Shown: in pieces, positions 22,060 to 34,903 of the stretch
Layout: each line of letters opens with the position of its first letter
Position numbering within the stretch: the stretch's first letter is position 1
Source of the DNA: Triglochin maritima
Lineage: Eukaryota > Streptophyta > Magnoliopsida > Alismatales > Juncaginaceae
Length of the DNA stretch: 64,000 nucleotides
Reading direction: 5' to 3'
Assembly: GCA_963682175.1 (NCBI GenBank)
Contig: OY821786.1
Coordinates: 20,389,501-20,453,500, forward strand
Translations under genes and position numbers: made by a program
Notes under the pieces: generated by a model
Databases searched by the model: none
What the model was told of the DNA's origin: nothing
What the model saw: only the letters and a program-made list of their open reading frames with translations

Positions 22060-23562
22060 TTAGGGTTCAATTTTCTAATGATTTGAAACTATAAACAAAT
22101 TTAGTTTACCATCAAGGGTTCGAACAATTCGATTTTCTGGTTTTTCGGTCTTTAAATGTTTTGTTGAAATAATTCTTTGTAATAATTCGTTTTGAATGTT
22201 TTAAGTGGTTTAAAACATGTCTTGTAATTATTAGAATTATGATTTAGACATAAGTCTAACTTGCAATAATTTCGTTTTAAGTATAAACGATTATTTTGTA
22301 AGAGAATCAACAAAACCGAAAAACTGCGGTTCGTCTTTCCTTTTAGGAAATTGGATGGACAGCGGTTCAAAATTGTTTTTGAACATGTGTGTGGATGAAA
22401 AACGTTTTTAATGGATTTCAAAATGTTTTTCAAAGAATTGTTTGAGATTCTAGATGATTGATAAACTAGATTGTATAGTTATAGCAATATTGTGTGCATG
22501 GATGCTCTAGTTGTCTTTGCAGGAATTGTGAGTTTATATGTTCCAAATCAGCAACTATGAATGTATGTAATCATTATTATACAGAGGCTTATATGTATGT
22601 AAAAGCCAAAATTCTATCTTTCCGTCTTTTAGATAATTGCATTTGCATATGAGAGGTTTTTACATAGGACTTGCACTAGTCGGTTTTTTATCGAATGTGA
22701 GGAGCATGTTTATTTTCTGTAAAATCTACATCTCCGGTGCAAGAGGAAGTCGCCGCTGTAGTGCATCGATCGAGGATCAAAGATCAGGGATCGAGGATCA
22801 AGGATCGAAGGGAACATATAAACTCACACGATGTGGATTGTGTGAATGGTTTAATTTCTGTTTTTATAATCTTGCTATGCATGTGATGAATGTGTTGAAT
22901 GTTAGGATGTGTATGAATAATAATATGCATGATAACCTAAAATTCTGAATCACATGTTAATACATGAAATTGTCCAACAAAAATTAAGAATAATTTTCCT
23001 TCTTATTTCATCCACTAGCAGCCATTGATCGAGGGATACTCTGCTCGCCCTTAGCGGGAGATAGCTCCCTCCATCTTTGGGAATAGTGGGAGATATAATG
23101 GTTGTCTATTGTTGTGCCACAATTAAATATATGAGGTGTGTTTCACCCTAGTGAACCCCAAGTATGTTTAGTTGTGAATACAATGGATAAACGTATCTCG
23201 TATCAAATGAAAATAAGTTTTCTTAACATTACCTAGAGCCCTCGCTCGGTTTTGGGAAAAAGTTTTTCTTACGAGGATAGGTCATATTCCCTCATAATTA
23301 AAACGACAAGAATCACAAGAGTTTGAAGATGCTAATATTGCTAAAATTCAAAAAGGTTGTGATTAGAAAGAGTTTTTCTTACCTTGATATTGTGATGTAT
23401 TCGATAGCCCTTAGCTAGTCTATATTACAATTGATAGGATCTTGGATTACTGCATTTACGGGCAAAATTCTATTTGCAGTATTTACATTTATATTCGATA
23501 TATATATGTATGTGTATTAAAACATAAAATTGGCATTAAAACCTGTATAATTTATTTTGTAG

Positions 23563-24308
23563 AAATGTCTAATATCCAACCAATTGTGCGATCTATGATC
23601 GAAAAGAATCCTTTGCAAAATGATGGCTCAAACTTCATGAAATGGCAACTCAATCTTAATATCGTGTTGAGGTTTGAAAAACTATCTCATATTTCTGATG
23701 GTGAAATCCCAAAATTGAATGAGAAGGCAACCAATAATGAGAAAGAGGCGATAGCCAAGTGGGAAGACCAAGAGAACCAAGTTCACGGTCTAATGTTGGC
23801 ATCCATGGGTGACTCGCTTCAAGCGAAATACTTGGATTCAAAACCCAAGAAGACCATGGAAGCTTTAACAAAGATGTTCATGGATAGTGCCCGAAAAGAG
23901 CGTTATAAGACCACCATCGCACTCAAAAGGTGCCACATGGCGGAGGGAACATCGGTATCCATGCATTTTCTCACGATGCAAGGATACCTTGAGAAGTTGT
24001 CGAAGCTCTCTTCTCCAATGCCCGAGGACATTACCGAAGATCTGATTCTTGGCCCTCTAGCCCCGTCCTTTAAGGACTTTGTGATGCACTATCATGTGCG
24101 TGAAAAAGGGGTGAGTCTTGAGGAGCTTCACAACGCTCTCAAAACGGCAGAAGTTGACATGGGCAAGGGTCGGGACAATCACGTCCTAGCCGTCCATGAG
24201 AGGAGCAAAAAGATCAACAAAGGTAAAGGCAAATTTACCAAAGATACGTCAATCGAGAGCAAGGGAGTAGGAGGTGCTCATAGGAGTGCCTCAAGGGGAA
24301 ATCTTTGA
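23563..24308 (+). CDS. Copia gag polyprotein, intact N-terminal frame
   Basis: From the methionine at 23563 the frame codes about 248 residues with the copia gag (UBN2-type) pattern: FMKWQLNLNIVLRFEK near the start, then ALTKMFMDSARKERYKT, MHFLTMQGYLEKL and a basic C-terminus. The open frame extends upstream to 23442, but that part is A/T-rich leader translation. The frame stops at 24308, a few bases into the zinc-knuckle segment, so gag is separated from its zinc finger by a frame change. The capsid part might still be made. Confidence 0.8.
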
Positions 24309-27047
24309 AATCTCCAACTCCCAACACGGAGTGCTTTCACTGCGGTGAAAAGGGACACATCCGACCTAATTGCCCCAAGTACAAGGAAGACCTTGAAAAT
24401 GGGATGATTGAACGTAGGCACCCGAGAAACGCCGTAGGTATGTTTGTTATTGAGATAAATTTAATCAACTCTGTCCTTGATTTGGTAATGGTTACTGGAT
24501 CTTGTGCTCACATAATTTTGATGTGCAGCTATTGAAGGATAGGAAGGAACTCGTGGAGAACGAGATGATATTGAAGATCGGAAATAGTACAAGCATTGCT
24601 GCGATTGTACAAGATTCTATGGAACTTCAATAGTCTAGTGATTTAAATTTATGTTTTGAAGAGTGTTTGTTATGTGCTTTCGATTAGCAAGAACATTTCT
24701 GTATCAAGTTTTAGATATGGATAAATTTTAATAAATATTTCTAATTCTTGTTTGTCTATATCGAAGAATGGAATTTTCTATGCAAATACATTTGTTTGGA
24801 ATAACTTCTATTTTCTTGAAATGAATAATAAACAAACTCAAACAAACAATAACAAAAGAAACTAAGATAACTCACGTGAATGATTCATTCTTGTAGCACT
24901 ATCGGATTAGTCAAGTAAATGACCAAGAGACCTTTCAAGAAGAAAGGAACGAAAACGAATGACTAATTGGATATGATACATTCTAATGAATGTGGTCCGA
25001 TAAGTACAAGTGCAAGAAACGGTTTAAGGTACTTCATTTTGTTCGCGGACAACAACTATAGTCATTATGACTATATTTGTCTAATGGGAAACAAAAGTGA
25101 ATTCTTTGACGAGTTCAAGGAATTCGAGGATGAAGTAGTGAACCAACTCAACAAGAATATCGAGTCTCTACAAAAGGTTCGTAGGGGTGAGTGCTTAGGA
25201 TACTTAATTTGACTCATTCCTAAAGTAGGAACATGATATTGCTCGACATGGTTCGATCAATAATGAGTCAATCTAAATTGCCTTATTACTTTTGGAATTA
25301 TGCACTACAAATAATGACAGACTCACTAAATAATGTTCCATCCAAGTCCGTGGAGAAAATGTCTTGTGAGCTGTGGAGTTGAAAGACACTTAAGCTCGAC
25401 TTTCTCAAGATTTGGGGTTGTGAGGTATACATCAAGAAATTGATGTCGACCAAGCTTCAACCAAAAGCGGATAAGTGCTTCTTTATAGGTTGTCCTCGAC
25501 TGGCAAGAGGATACTACTTTTGGTGTATCACCTCCAATCGAAAGATTGTAGAGAGAAATATGGTTTTTCTAGAATTTCTGGAAAAGAGAGAAAAGTAGTG
25601 GGAGTAGAGTTAAGCTTGAGGAAACTCAAGATACTCTACAAGATCTTGATGTGAATGTTGCATTCAAAATCATGAAGGCCCAACCGAGATTCATTTGGTT
25701 AGTGGGAGCATGAGCGAGAGATCCTTACAAGAAATTGTAAGAGAATCTCAATCATCCCCACCAGGTGTACGTTCGAGAGATGAACGTGAACCTATTTCTC
25801 AAGAAATTGTGGAAGAAGTTCGGGAGACACGAGAAGAACCAAAAGAATTGAGAAGGTCGACGAGGGAAAGGAAGAAACCCAATAAGTATGCGGGACTTCA
25901 TGAGATCGTGGTACTAGATACCAAAGATCCCTCGACCTTCCAAGAAGCAATGGAAAGGGAAGACTCCAGACTATGGCTTAAGGCCATGGAATCCGAAATA
26001 GAATCCATGTATGACAATCAAGTATGGAACTTGATTTGTCTTTCTCAAGAGAAAATGTCATTTAGTATAAATGAGCTTTTAGGAGGAAGATAGACATGGA
26101 TAGTAACTTGACAACCTACAAAGCAAGGCTTATAGAAAAAATTATACTCAAATTCAAGAAATTGACTTTGATGAAATTTTTGAGAGGTTGTCATCTATTC
26201 GGATTAAGCTCACTATTACCGCATTTCACAATTGTGAGATATGGAAGATGGATATCAAAATGGCGTTCCTTAAACGGGAACTTGGAGGAGGATATGTACA
26301 TGGTACAACCTCAAGGTTTTGATGATCCAAATAATAGCGAGAAGAAATGCAAGTTTCGAGGATCCATTTATGGATTGAAGCAAGCATCGAGGAGTTGGAA
26401 CGAACGCTTTGACGAAGAGGTGAAGAAGATTCACTTCATTCAAAGTAAAGGAAAACCTTGTATATACAAGGAGATTAGTGGGAGCCATGTAGTACTTCTG
26501 ATCTTATATGTCGATGACATATTGCTCATGAGCAATCGTATACCTTTGCATTAGCAAATGAGAAATTTCGTTGAAATCAGTATGTTCAATGAAAAGATAT
26601 GAGTGAGGCTCAATACATCTTGATTATCAAGATATAAAGAGATACATCTCATAGACTCATTGGCCTAAGTCAACGTGTATACATTGACAAGGTCTTGGAA
26701 ATGTTCAGGGTGAACAATTCCGATATGGACAATATGCCAATAAGTATGAGTATAGGTGTGCAACTCAAGAAGTCTCAACGTGCTCAATCATGCAAAGACT
26801 TGGAGTACATGAAGGTATCCCTTATGCTTCAGCAAAAGGAAGGACCATGTACACGATGACTTGCACAAGACTCAATATCTCGTATGCTCTAAGCGTGACA
26901 AGTGGTCACCAATCCGACGCAAGTCCTAAGCATAGGATTGCGGTCAAGAATATTCTGAAGTACCTTAACCGGACTAAAGATAAAGTTCTTGTTTATGGAG
27001 GACAAAGGAGAAAACAGCCGAGGGCTATTTTGATGCAATTGTCATAA
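24305..27047 (+). pseudogene. Copia zinc knuckle and pol (protease, integrase, reverse transcriptase), broken
   Basis: 24305-24535 starts with the CCHC knuckle CFHCGEKGHIRPNCP, then reaches a degraded protease site (VTGSCAHI where D-T/S-G is expected). 24967-25212 is the integrase core start (HSNECGPISTSARNGLRYF). 25213-25690 continues with many stops. 25695-26093 and 26096-26554 cover the reverse transcriptase, with EEDMYMVQPQGF, YGLKQASRSWNERFDE and the catalytic YVDD box. 26790-27047 continues as a YASAKGRTMYTMTCTRLN-like segment. The usual RNase H end is not readable before the 3' LTR. Confidence 0.82.
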
Positions 27048-27378
27048 GGATTCTTGACAATAGGAGGTTGGAATGATGATGCGTCATCATTATCGAAGGT
27101 GGAGGTATGAGCTAGTGTAGTTAGGAGTAATATCACTACGGCTAACTCAACCACCAACGAAAGACAAAATAAATAAATGGGTGGACACAACAGTGACACA
27201 ACTTATCCATTCAACAAACCTTCATACCAAGCTAAGAGGCGAAATATATTTCGAGTCCATGGATCCGAGGATCCATGTGGATTGGCTTGATAGGTAATAA
27301 GAGAAGGTTACCCTAGTTATTAATGTTTTATACATTGAGAATGTATGTGAAAGAAAACTTTGATAACAAGTGGGAGAT

Positions 27379-29513
27379 TGAAGGGAATGTGATCTAAAAG
27401 TTTTTACTTTTAAATGTTAATTATTATGAATTGAATGAGAAATCATTTTGTTCCTTGTTTATGTTATTCGTCTTTTAGAAGTGTTAAGGAAGAGGCTCTT
27501 GGTCCTTAACCGTAGAGCTCTAAAAGATATTGGTTTACATAAAACAAAAGATATTCGCAATCATGGTAATTAACATGGGACATTAATTACCGAGTTAAGA
27601 TTGTCGTGTTGGTCATAGATCATTGTAGCTCTACAAGTGAGTGACAGCACGGGTATGCAAAAGAGGAAAATATTACTTTTGTATACTGAATAGACCTAAT
27701 AAGTAAAATATTATAGAAATGTGTTTCTGTGTCATTAATATTTTACTGTGTCCTTGGTACTTTGATATGAGACTTATATCTGATCACTTAAGGAATGCTT
27801 AATTAGACTAGTGTCTTGAGCTATCGATAAGTGTAGTGTAAAGGCATTAGTTGGTTAAGTATGACTTTTGTTGGAGAAGATAGTTAGTCAAAAGATTATC
27901 ATTGCCCCTCTTAATTGAGTGATGATATTAGTGGGCCCCTTGATAAAGCAAAGTTATAATGTACACAATGTGATTTGAGTTAAGTCACATATTTATAACT
28001 AGCTTAAAGAGATCAAGAAATGAATACTAAGACAAAGATGACACAATACTACTTTGTGTGTATTCTTAATATCATGAGGCAAGGGACAGACACAAGTGGT
28101 GCACTCCATCACTAAATGGATCGGGTTTTGGTTCGAGTGGAATCAAGACATCTAACTAATTGGGAGCTATAATGTGTAGCTAGATACTGCTTATAGCTTG
28201 TGATATTAAGCTCTTAATATCACTGTCAACTTCGTCTAGATCCTCCCATAGGTCACACCGCAAAAACCAGGAAACAAGAAGCTTGATTTTTGGTTCATAT
28301 GATGTGTCAGGTTTCTTATAGAAAATATGACACATGTGGCGAACAAGTAAAATCAATTATGTTATATATAAACATAATTAGAATCATGATAAATTCATAT
28401 GAGATGCACATATTATGGGGTGCAATAATTTATTGTTGCATAGGATAATATATTGCATAAGTTGTGAATTTGCTAAAACCCCCTTAAGTTCAAATTTTGT
28501 TGGAAATAAATCCAAAATTTGAAAAAGGCAAAATCGGTTAGAAGTTTGGTAATCCGTTATGGTTCGGTCGACCGAAGGATCTGTGGATCGGTCAACCGAA
28601 CGTGGAACAAATAGTCGTAGTTGATTGACCGAACTTGACCAAAGTGCCTGAAACTCTGGTACGGTGTACCGAACCAGGAACGGTCGACCGAACAATGTCA
28701 ATTTCCGATATTTTCGGTTAACCGAATGGCACTCGGTTTTAGACGAGAATTCGTCCGATCGGTTAAGGAGAATTTTTCTCCTTAAGATTCGGTCATCCGT
28801 CGGGTACTCGGTTAAACAATCGTGACATATCGGTTAACCGAGTGGGACTCGGTAAACCGAATCACGATCGATTTTCTGCCTTTGATAATTAAGAGATTAA
28901 TTTGATCGATGGTTGGATTAGCTCCAAACTTGGTCAAACGTTTTGTGGATGCATGTAATGCATTATGGAATTAGTTTGTGAGAGAAAATGTCAAGAAAAC
29001 GTGGCTTAAGAATAACCACGATTGAGAGTAAGATTGGAGCCTATAAATAGGTCCTTATTCTCCTTAATTAATCTAGATGTTTTTCTAATTATTTTCTCAC
29101 CTAATTCACCACAAAAACCCACGAAAATTCTCTTAGTTTTCTAAGTCTTTGGAAGGAGAAATCTCAGAGATTAAGGAAGGCGTTTGTAGCTAGATTCTAA
29201 GCTAGTTTGGAGATTGATTGGCTAGCTCCTTTCTCTCCAACCTTGTTTAGGGTTTCGGTGAACACTCGGAGGCATCCGGCGCAACGGGAAGCGACGATCG
29301 TCTTCCTCATCGTCTCTGGAACATCAAGAAGTTTTAGAGAACTTCTAGGTATGAATTTCGGAGTCCCTTATGTTTGTTTTAATAAGTTTTTTAAACTAGT
29401 TATTAAAACAAACCGATGCATTCATGAAATAAATCGTAGAAAATTGTAATTGATCCTTATTATGCATAAAAATTCGAAAAATATATATGCATAATTAAAC
29501 ATGAAATCCAACA
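27379..29513 (+). repeat. 3' LTR of the copia element (2135 bp, complete)
   Basis: It starts TGAAGGGAATGTG directly after the polypurine tract AAGTGGGAGAT (27369-27378) and ends CCAACA. It shares its start and end with the solo LTR at 56594-58647. 28560-28870 holds the CGGTCGACCG/CGGTTAACCG motif cluster, and CCTATAAATAGG recurs near 29040. Confidence 0.88.
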
Positions 29514-29895
29514 CAACCGACACGGCTAGGCAATGCCCATGCGTTGCTTGGCATAGCCCCGGTTTTGCCCAGGCACCGGTCGGCTGATGCATTCGGGTTG
29601 TCGACCGAATGTAGTTAAGTCGGGACTTGTGAAGTCCCTGATATTTTCGGTCGGACGGGACCCCCTTTAGTGTCGGACCGTTGCATTGTTTGTTTAGTTT
29701 ATTCCTGACCAAGACCTTCGAAATGGTCGACCGCCAAAGATCTTGGTCTGACTGTTAACTTAAGTTTTACCCCGGGGTTCGACCAGTTTATGCTTCTGTT
29801 CGAACGTTTTCCTAATCACAAGGAAACAGTCGACCACTTTGCCTATTTCGGTCGACCGTTGGTGCCAAGAGTCAGATTCTTGCCTTTTTGTTTTG
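29514..29895 (+). mobile_element. LTR fragment with GGTCGACC motifs (family A-like)
   Basis: Phrases such as GTTAACTTAAGT.TACC, CCTATTTCGGTCGA and TTTTTGTTTTGTGT occur in the same order as in 19325-19490 of LTR family A. The fragment lies between the copia 3' LTR and the remaining Ty3 LTR, making a mosaic. 29530-29552 also resembles 10531-10554, so an origin in the Ty3 LTR remains possible. Confidence 0.45.
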
Positions 29896-30976
29896 TGTCG
29901 GGTTGTTACCTCGGAAACATGTGTCCTTGCCTCGAGCGTGAACCGAGAGGTGACAATGGGTGCGGTGAGCGCGCCTACCCAGGGACCGCCGAACGAAAGG
30001 AGTGTAGCCATGTGTCATGTTGTTTCCTTGGAAAATCGTGTCCTCGCATTGTGCGTGAGCCGAGAGGTGACGGTGGGTACGGTGAGTGTGCCTGCCTAGA
30101 GACAACTGGGCAAAAGAATAAGGACACTTGGTACATGTTCCACCTTTATATTTATGAGCTTAGTATGACATGTTGCATTTCATGGAGTCACCTTATGTAG
30201 TATATCTGAGGGATCTTGGATCCCAATGCATTGCATTGTTACGCAACTCCACGGAGTGAGATGACCGTCCGATCTGTGTGGCGTTGGAGATGACTGACCG
30301 ACGACTATTCCAACGGGTATGATCGCCTGGTTGTGGCACAACCCGACGAGTATGACCGACCAGAGCGAATCCTCTAGCGGATGTGGCGTTGTCCACGAGA
30401 TCATATCTGTATCTATGACGTGGAAGTGCATGCGACCCTTACCGAACCGTAATGATTAGTATAGTTGTGAGTGGGGATGCGTCGCGTACTCTCTGTAAGA
30501 CCTCGTGTGCCTGCGGTTGGTCTCTTGGGGGACCCAATATTTTTGGTGGGATCGTGTCCCTCGTTGCCCCTTGTTGGGGATGGTTTTACTTGTTGCATTA
30601 TTTTTATACCATGATATACTAGTATAATAGTCTCTGTACGGTACATTCATACATTTTTAAGTGGACCTGGTATGCAGAGTTGTCGTTACGAAAACTCATG
30701 CATTTTATCATGTTTGCATTTCAGAGCCATGAGGGGTGCTGAGTAGGTGACGACCGAGGACGAGTATTCCATGGACCAGATCCATCAGTCTTATCTCCTA
30801 GGTTGTTATTGTTATCTACATTATGTACTTCCTTTGCTTCCGATGTAATCATACTTTGAACTTTCCATGTAATGGTGCACCATATTTTCAGTCATTTATG
30901 AGTAATTTTTCCGTTTCACTCTGGTCTTATCTTTGAAATTTATTTTTAATTTTTTTCACTTTTCAGGGACGCTACA
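29896..30976 (+). mobile_element. Rest of the Ty3/gypsy 3' LTR
   Basis: Its last 276 bases (30701-30976) match the 5' LTR remnant at 12090-12363, and it ends GACGCTACA. It holds an internal direct repeat offset by 117 bp (29905-29980 and 30022-30097), both starting with a GTT(A/T)CC(T)CGGAAA-like phrase and containing GAGAGGTGAC. No protein-coding potential is expected. Confidence 0.65.
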
Positions 30977-32470
30977 TAACATCTTCTAATGATAATAAAT
31001 TTCACGATTTTTAATTAATTTTGTGTTTGTAGAGAAGGCTAAGCAGAAGATTGGCAAGAGAAAACAGACCCTTGCTCTGCTTTTGTGCTGCATACATACG
31101 TCTCCACGACAACCATGACTAAGATTGGCTATTCATAACTAAGATAAGGTCATCACTAACCATGACTTGAACGACCTGGTCATCAGTTCTCTTTCTCTTC
31201 AAAATTAGCTTTCTCTCTCTTCCACGTCAGCTTTCTCTTTACTCAACCCACTTTCTTCTCTTTCCTACATTATTCACCTCTTAACCACAACCCAACACAA
31301 TCTATCTCTATCCTCCACATCATTTCGGGGGTTATCTTGGTAAAAATTTAAAAAAAATCTAAAAAATCAAAACAATTATAAAACGTATTTTCAAAAAAAA
31401 TTAAAAAAAAACTCAAACAAAAAATTCAAAAAATCAAAACAAAAACAAAACAAAAAAAATCAAAAAATAATAAAATAATGGACGACCGGGTCGTCGACCC
31501 GATCGTTTGAACGACCGGGTCGACGGCCCGGTCATCCACGACCTCTCTTGCCCACCCGTTAAAAACGTGATGACTAGGTCATCTTCAACCGGTCGTAAAT
31601 GACCTGGGAACCCCCCCCCCCGTAAGGAATGCTCTAAGCATGCTATGCATCGGGGAAACAGTCACTAAAAGGGTACAATATTGTTTACTTTAAAATAACT
31701 AAAATTAAATGGATGAACTGGACAAGTCAACATTTATGTTTCTTAAGTTTGACATAAATGTACCTCAAATAGATTATATACAATTTTATGTGTGAGAGTT
31801 AAAGACTTAGAATAGGTTATGGACGGAATAGTGGAGATGATACAGAGCAAGCACGGCGACGGGTCTTTTCCAAATAAAGTGTTCGCCACGCCGACAGGAT
31901 TCTCAGAGAAACTGCTGGCGACTCATTAAGACCTCCACCAACATGTTATCAACCGAAAAGTGTCCACAATCAAGAAAAGTGTGAAGCCGAGTCTCCGCCA
32001 CAGTTCCTTATGTAGCTGTCATCATTCAAGAAATTAACGCGTCCTCTGTTAAACAGGCACTCGTATTTCTCGATCACTCAATTCCCAATACAAATCAAAT
32101 CAAGCATTTCAAAACAAATACAAATCATCCAAATACAAATCCAAAGTGAACTTTGAATTCAGGAGTCCCGAGATCTTCAAAGGTCAGACTTCAATAATCA
32201 GAAGGTACGAGAACATCTACTAGTTCTACCGTAAAGGCTTTAAGACTCAACATGACAATTTCAATTTATGGAATTATCACTTATTAAAAACAATGAATTA
32301 GTCTATTAGGTATTTTATTGTGTATTCATGCACTATCATGTGTACTCAACTACATGTTATCTTTATTGTGTCTATTTTCGTATATTTGTGTCCAAGACTG
32401 TATACCCAAATCCAACACGCTAAGGTATCGTGTCCAACCATCAGTATCCAAACCCAACTTGATAAATGAT
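30977..32470. other. Non-coding region with a possible MITE (31110-31640)
   Basis: 31330-31480 is A-rich low complexity. 31480-31620 has ACGACCGGGTCGTCGACCC-type palindromic stretches and a C tract (31613-31624). 31110-31200 and 31570-31640 share GGTCATCA/GGTCATC phrases, and the right end TAAGGAATGCTC recalls Harbinger-type MITE ends. Boundaries and class are uncertain. I see no gene from 31640 to 32470. Confidence 0.35.
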
Positions 32471-33146
32471 TGTGTCTACTACGGGTGTAAAAGGATATGA
32501 TTCTTTTGGTCGGTATCTATATACAATCCAAATTTTTACGGATATGGATACAAAATCTTAATATGTGTTTACAGGGATATGAATATGATTTTTTTTTCTT
32601 TCCGTAGATGATTCGTATCTTGTATTTGAATCCAGATTGGAAAACGAATATGGATATGAATTTGTACCCGCAAATGATTTGTATCCGTATCTGGATTCGA
32701 ATAAAAATAGATGAGTATAACTGTATAACTATATATAAATATCCATATATATAATTTTTACTCCCCTACTAGTTTCAAGTATAACACAATTAAAGCTATA
32801 CTTTCTAATATTATATACTAAATTACATATATTAATATGCATTAGTAATCATGTAGTAACACAAGTATAACATAATTATATAAATATAATAGTTCATGTA
32901 AATTTCTTATCAATTTGTTTGTTTAAGATGTCTTTAATAAGTTTTTTATTATTTTTTAACATTACATTTATCATGTGATGTTTTTAATTTATTATCATTT
33001 ATCGTTAACAATACTGATATTTGTTTTTATATCTGATCTTTATCCAAAGTATTTGGATGGTTTATATCTAATTTTTATCTGTATCCTTTTCGGGCGAATA
33101 TGAATACGAATTTTTGGTACCCACATATGATTTGTATCCATATACG
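32471..33146. repeat. hAT-like non-autonomous repeat remnant (ATCCGTATC-rich)
   Basis: The left part starts ACGGGTGTAAAAGGATATG, and an inverted end TTTTTACTCCCCTA occurs at 32757-32769. The body is full of GGATATGAATACGAAT-like units typical of one class of plant hAT MITEs. Similar units return at 33000-33140, so the element may be interrupted by A/T-rich sequence. No certain target duplication was seen. Confidence 0.45.
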
Positions 33147-34140
33147 TATCAAGTGGCAGATCTAAGAGAGAAACTATGGGTGGGCACAATAAAAATACAT
33201 TCTTCATAAAAACAAGCATATAAATATTTGGAATATAGTATTATTCAAAACAAAAAAATACTTTTTACTTCTTACTTTCTTGTTACAATTTTCCTCGACG
33301 AGTTTTCGTACTTTAACTTTTTTTTACTATAATTTCATTGTCAATCTTGTCAAAAATCTCATTTTCAATATACGTAAGCAGATGATCATTGATCCAATCA
33401 TCTCCCATCCGATTGTGCAATCTATTCTTTAAGATATTCTTAGCTAAAAAAGCTCTCTCAACGCTTGCCGTTGCAATTGGTAACACCAAAGTCAATGCAA
33501 TAAGCAAAAAACCCAATGGAAAAGTGATAATTTTTTTCTTCCTTTGAACCATCTTTTCTGCAAGTTCTGTTAAGCTCTCTTTAAATTCTCAAAGTCTGGA
33601 TCAGATTTGACATCATGGACATAAGACTCCAATTGATTTCTAAGAACAATAATATCAAATGCTAAAAAATCTGTAGGATAAAATTTAGTCACCTTAAGTA
33701 ACATTTGCTTGTCAAACGCAAGTATAATTTTTTCAGACTCAAACAGGCTAAGAAACAAAGTAACTTTGTACTCCCTTTGGTGAAGCGATTGTTCAATTCT
33801 TGAAGTTGCATATCAATTACCGTATTGAAGACTTCAGCAAGATAATGATGTAGATTTGAGATTTCTTGAAGCCATCGTTGAGAACCCCCTAGAAGTCGAT
33901 ATGCTTCATTCATAATAGGAACCACAATATCATGCTTAATACAAAAACATTGTAGTTTGCTCGAGTAAAGAATTTCATCTTCTCTCAATTCCTGGGCTTG
34001 TTTTGCCACTTTAACTATAAGCTTATAGCATTTATAATGTCTTGATCTTTCTTTTGTAATGCTATTGAGAGGTCTTGTGTCAATCCTAAGATTTTTGTCG
34101 TTAGATGTAGACAAAATACAAACTCAAAATCTCGTAAAAT
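33147..34140 (-). pseudogene. hAT transposase C-terminal remnant
   Basis: Three minus-strand open pieces in different frames form one decayed protein: 33689-34114 (with EISNLHHYLAEVFNTVIDMQ and QELNNRF), 33570-33758, and 33313-33552. The last holds the hAT dimerisation domain (TLVLPIATASVERAF ... NRMGDDWINDHLL). This resembles the ZMYM1/TTF-type hAT transposases common in plants. The N-terminal zinc finger and most of the RNase H-like core are missing. TGGCAGATCTAAG near 33150 may be the element's terminus. Confidence 0.8.
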
Positions 34141-34214
34141 TGCCATTAGATTAAGAGCTTCTCCATTTTAGGAAAATTGTAGGAGAAGATTAAGGTATAA
34201 CCTCTTGTGTTGTT

Positions 34215-34560
34215 GGAAGACCATCAATAACAGCGCCCGGGCACTTCATGGGTGCCTTATTTTCTATTTCAGCCACGTCAACTTTTCTCTCAGCCACGTT
34301 TGCACAAATAACCCCCAAATTTTTCTTACCCACACTCAGAAACAACACAAGTGCCCTATATACTCACATCCAATTTTTTAATTTTTAAAACATTTTATAT
34401 ATAAAAATAAAAAACCAATTAGGGGGCCACGTGCCCCACCCACTCACCCGATTTTTCCCGCCCGATTTTCCACTCGGACGGGAGACACGTCCATCAATTT
34501 GCAAACGTGTCAGGCTGGATTTTTGAGCGCCCTATTTTTTTAGCATCGTTAAGGATGCTT
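34215..34560. repeat. Possible Harbinger-type MITE
   Basis: The right end, read on the minus strand, is AGCATCCTTAACGATGCT followed by AAAAAAATAGGGCGCTC, similar to ends of Tourist/Harbinger MITEs in plants. The left end GCGCCCGGGCAC is only weakly complementary. The body repeats CAGCCACGT. There is no clear 3-bp target duplication. Confidence 0.35.
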
Positions 34561-34903
34561 GAATGAAAAGGACAAATAAGAATATTTTAGGAATATGAAA
34601 GGTAAACAAGAATTGGACTTAGAATTAGAGACAAATGAAAATGGAACTTCAGTTTTGGGCTTTGTTTTATTATTGGGTTTGTTTTTGTGTTTATTTAGTT
34701 TTTTAAAATGATTTTTAAATGGGTGTAGTGCCCTAGGAAATAATATTATGGTAACCTTTTCGTTTTAAAAAATGAAGTTAATAAATTCTAGAAGTAATAA
34801 TACATAAGTATACTTTTTTTTCCAATAGGTACGTGACACTAAGTATACTATTTGAAAGAAAAATGGAATCAACGCGGGGACACACACCTACGCGTGCCCA
34901 CTT

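Larger units (their letters stand above)
20042..29513 (+). mobile_element. Ty1/copia retrotransposon with 2-kb LTRs, 5' end truncated
   Basis: The 5' LTR is 20042-22046 and the 3' LTR is 27379-29513. The 5' LTR lacks the first 133 bp present in the 3' copy. The internal order is primer site, gag, protease, integrase, reverse transcriptase, polypurine tract, as in copia elements. The two LTRs differ at about 40 of 2000 aligned bases by hand count, so insertion was fairly recent, yet pol is badly broken. No target duplication can be read because the left end is lost. A solo LTR of the same family is at 56594-58647. Confidence 0.88.

Noticed and set aside
24640..24960. Possible missing part of the copia integrase
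   Set aside because: The sequence is A/T-rich with no readable integrase zinc finger in any frame. It was probably replaced or fully decayed.
29760..30650. Several mid-length frames on both strands in the Ty3 LTR
   Set aside because: They are chance frames in G/C-richer LTR sequence, with no domain and no start context.
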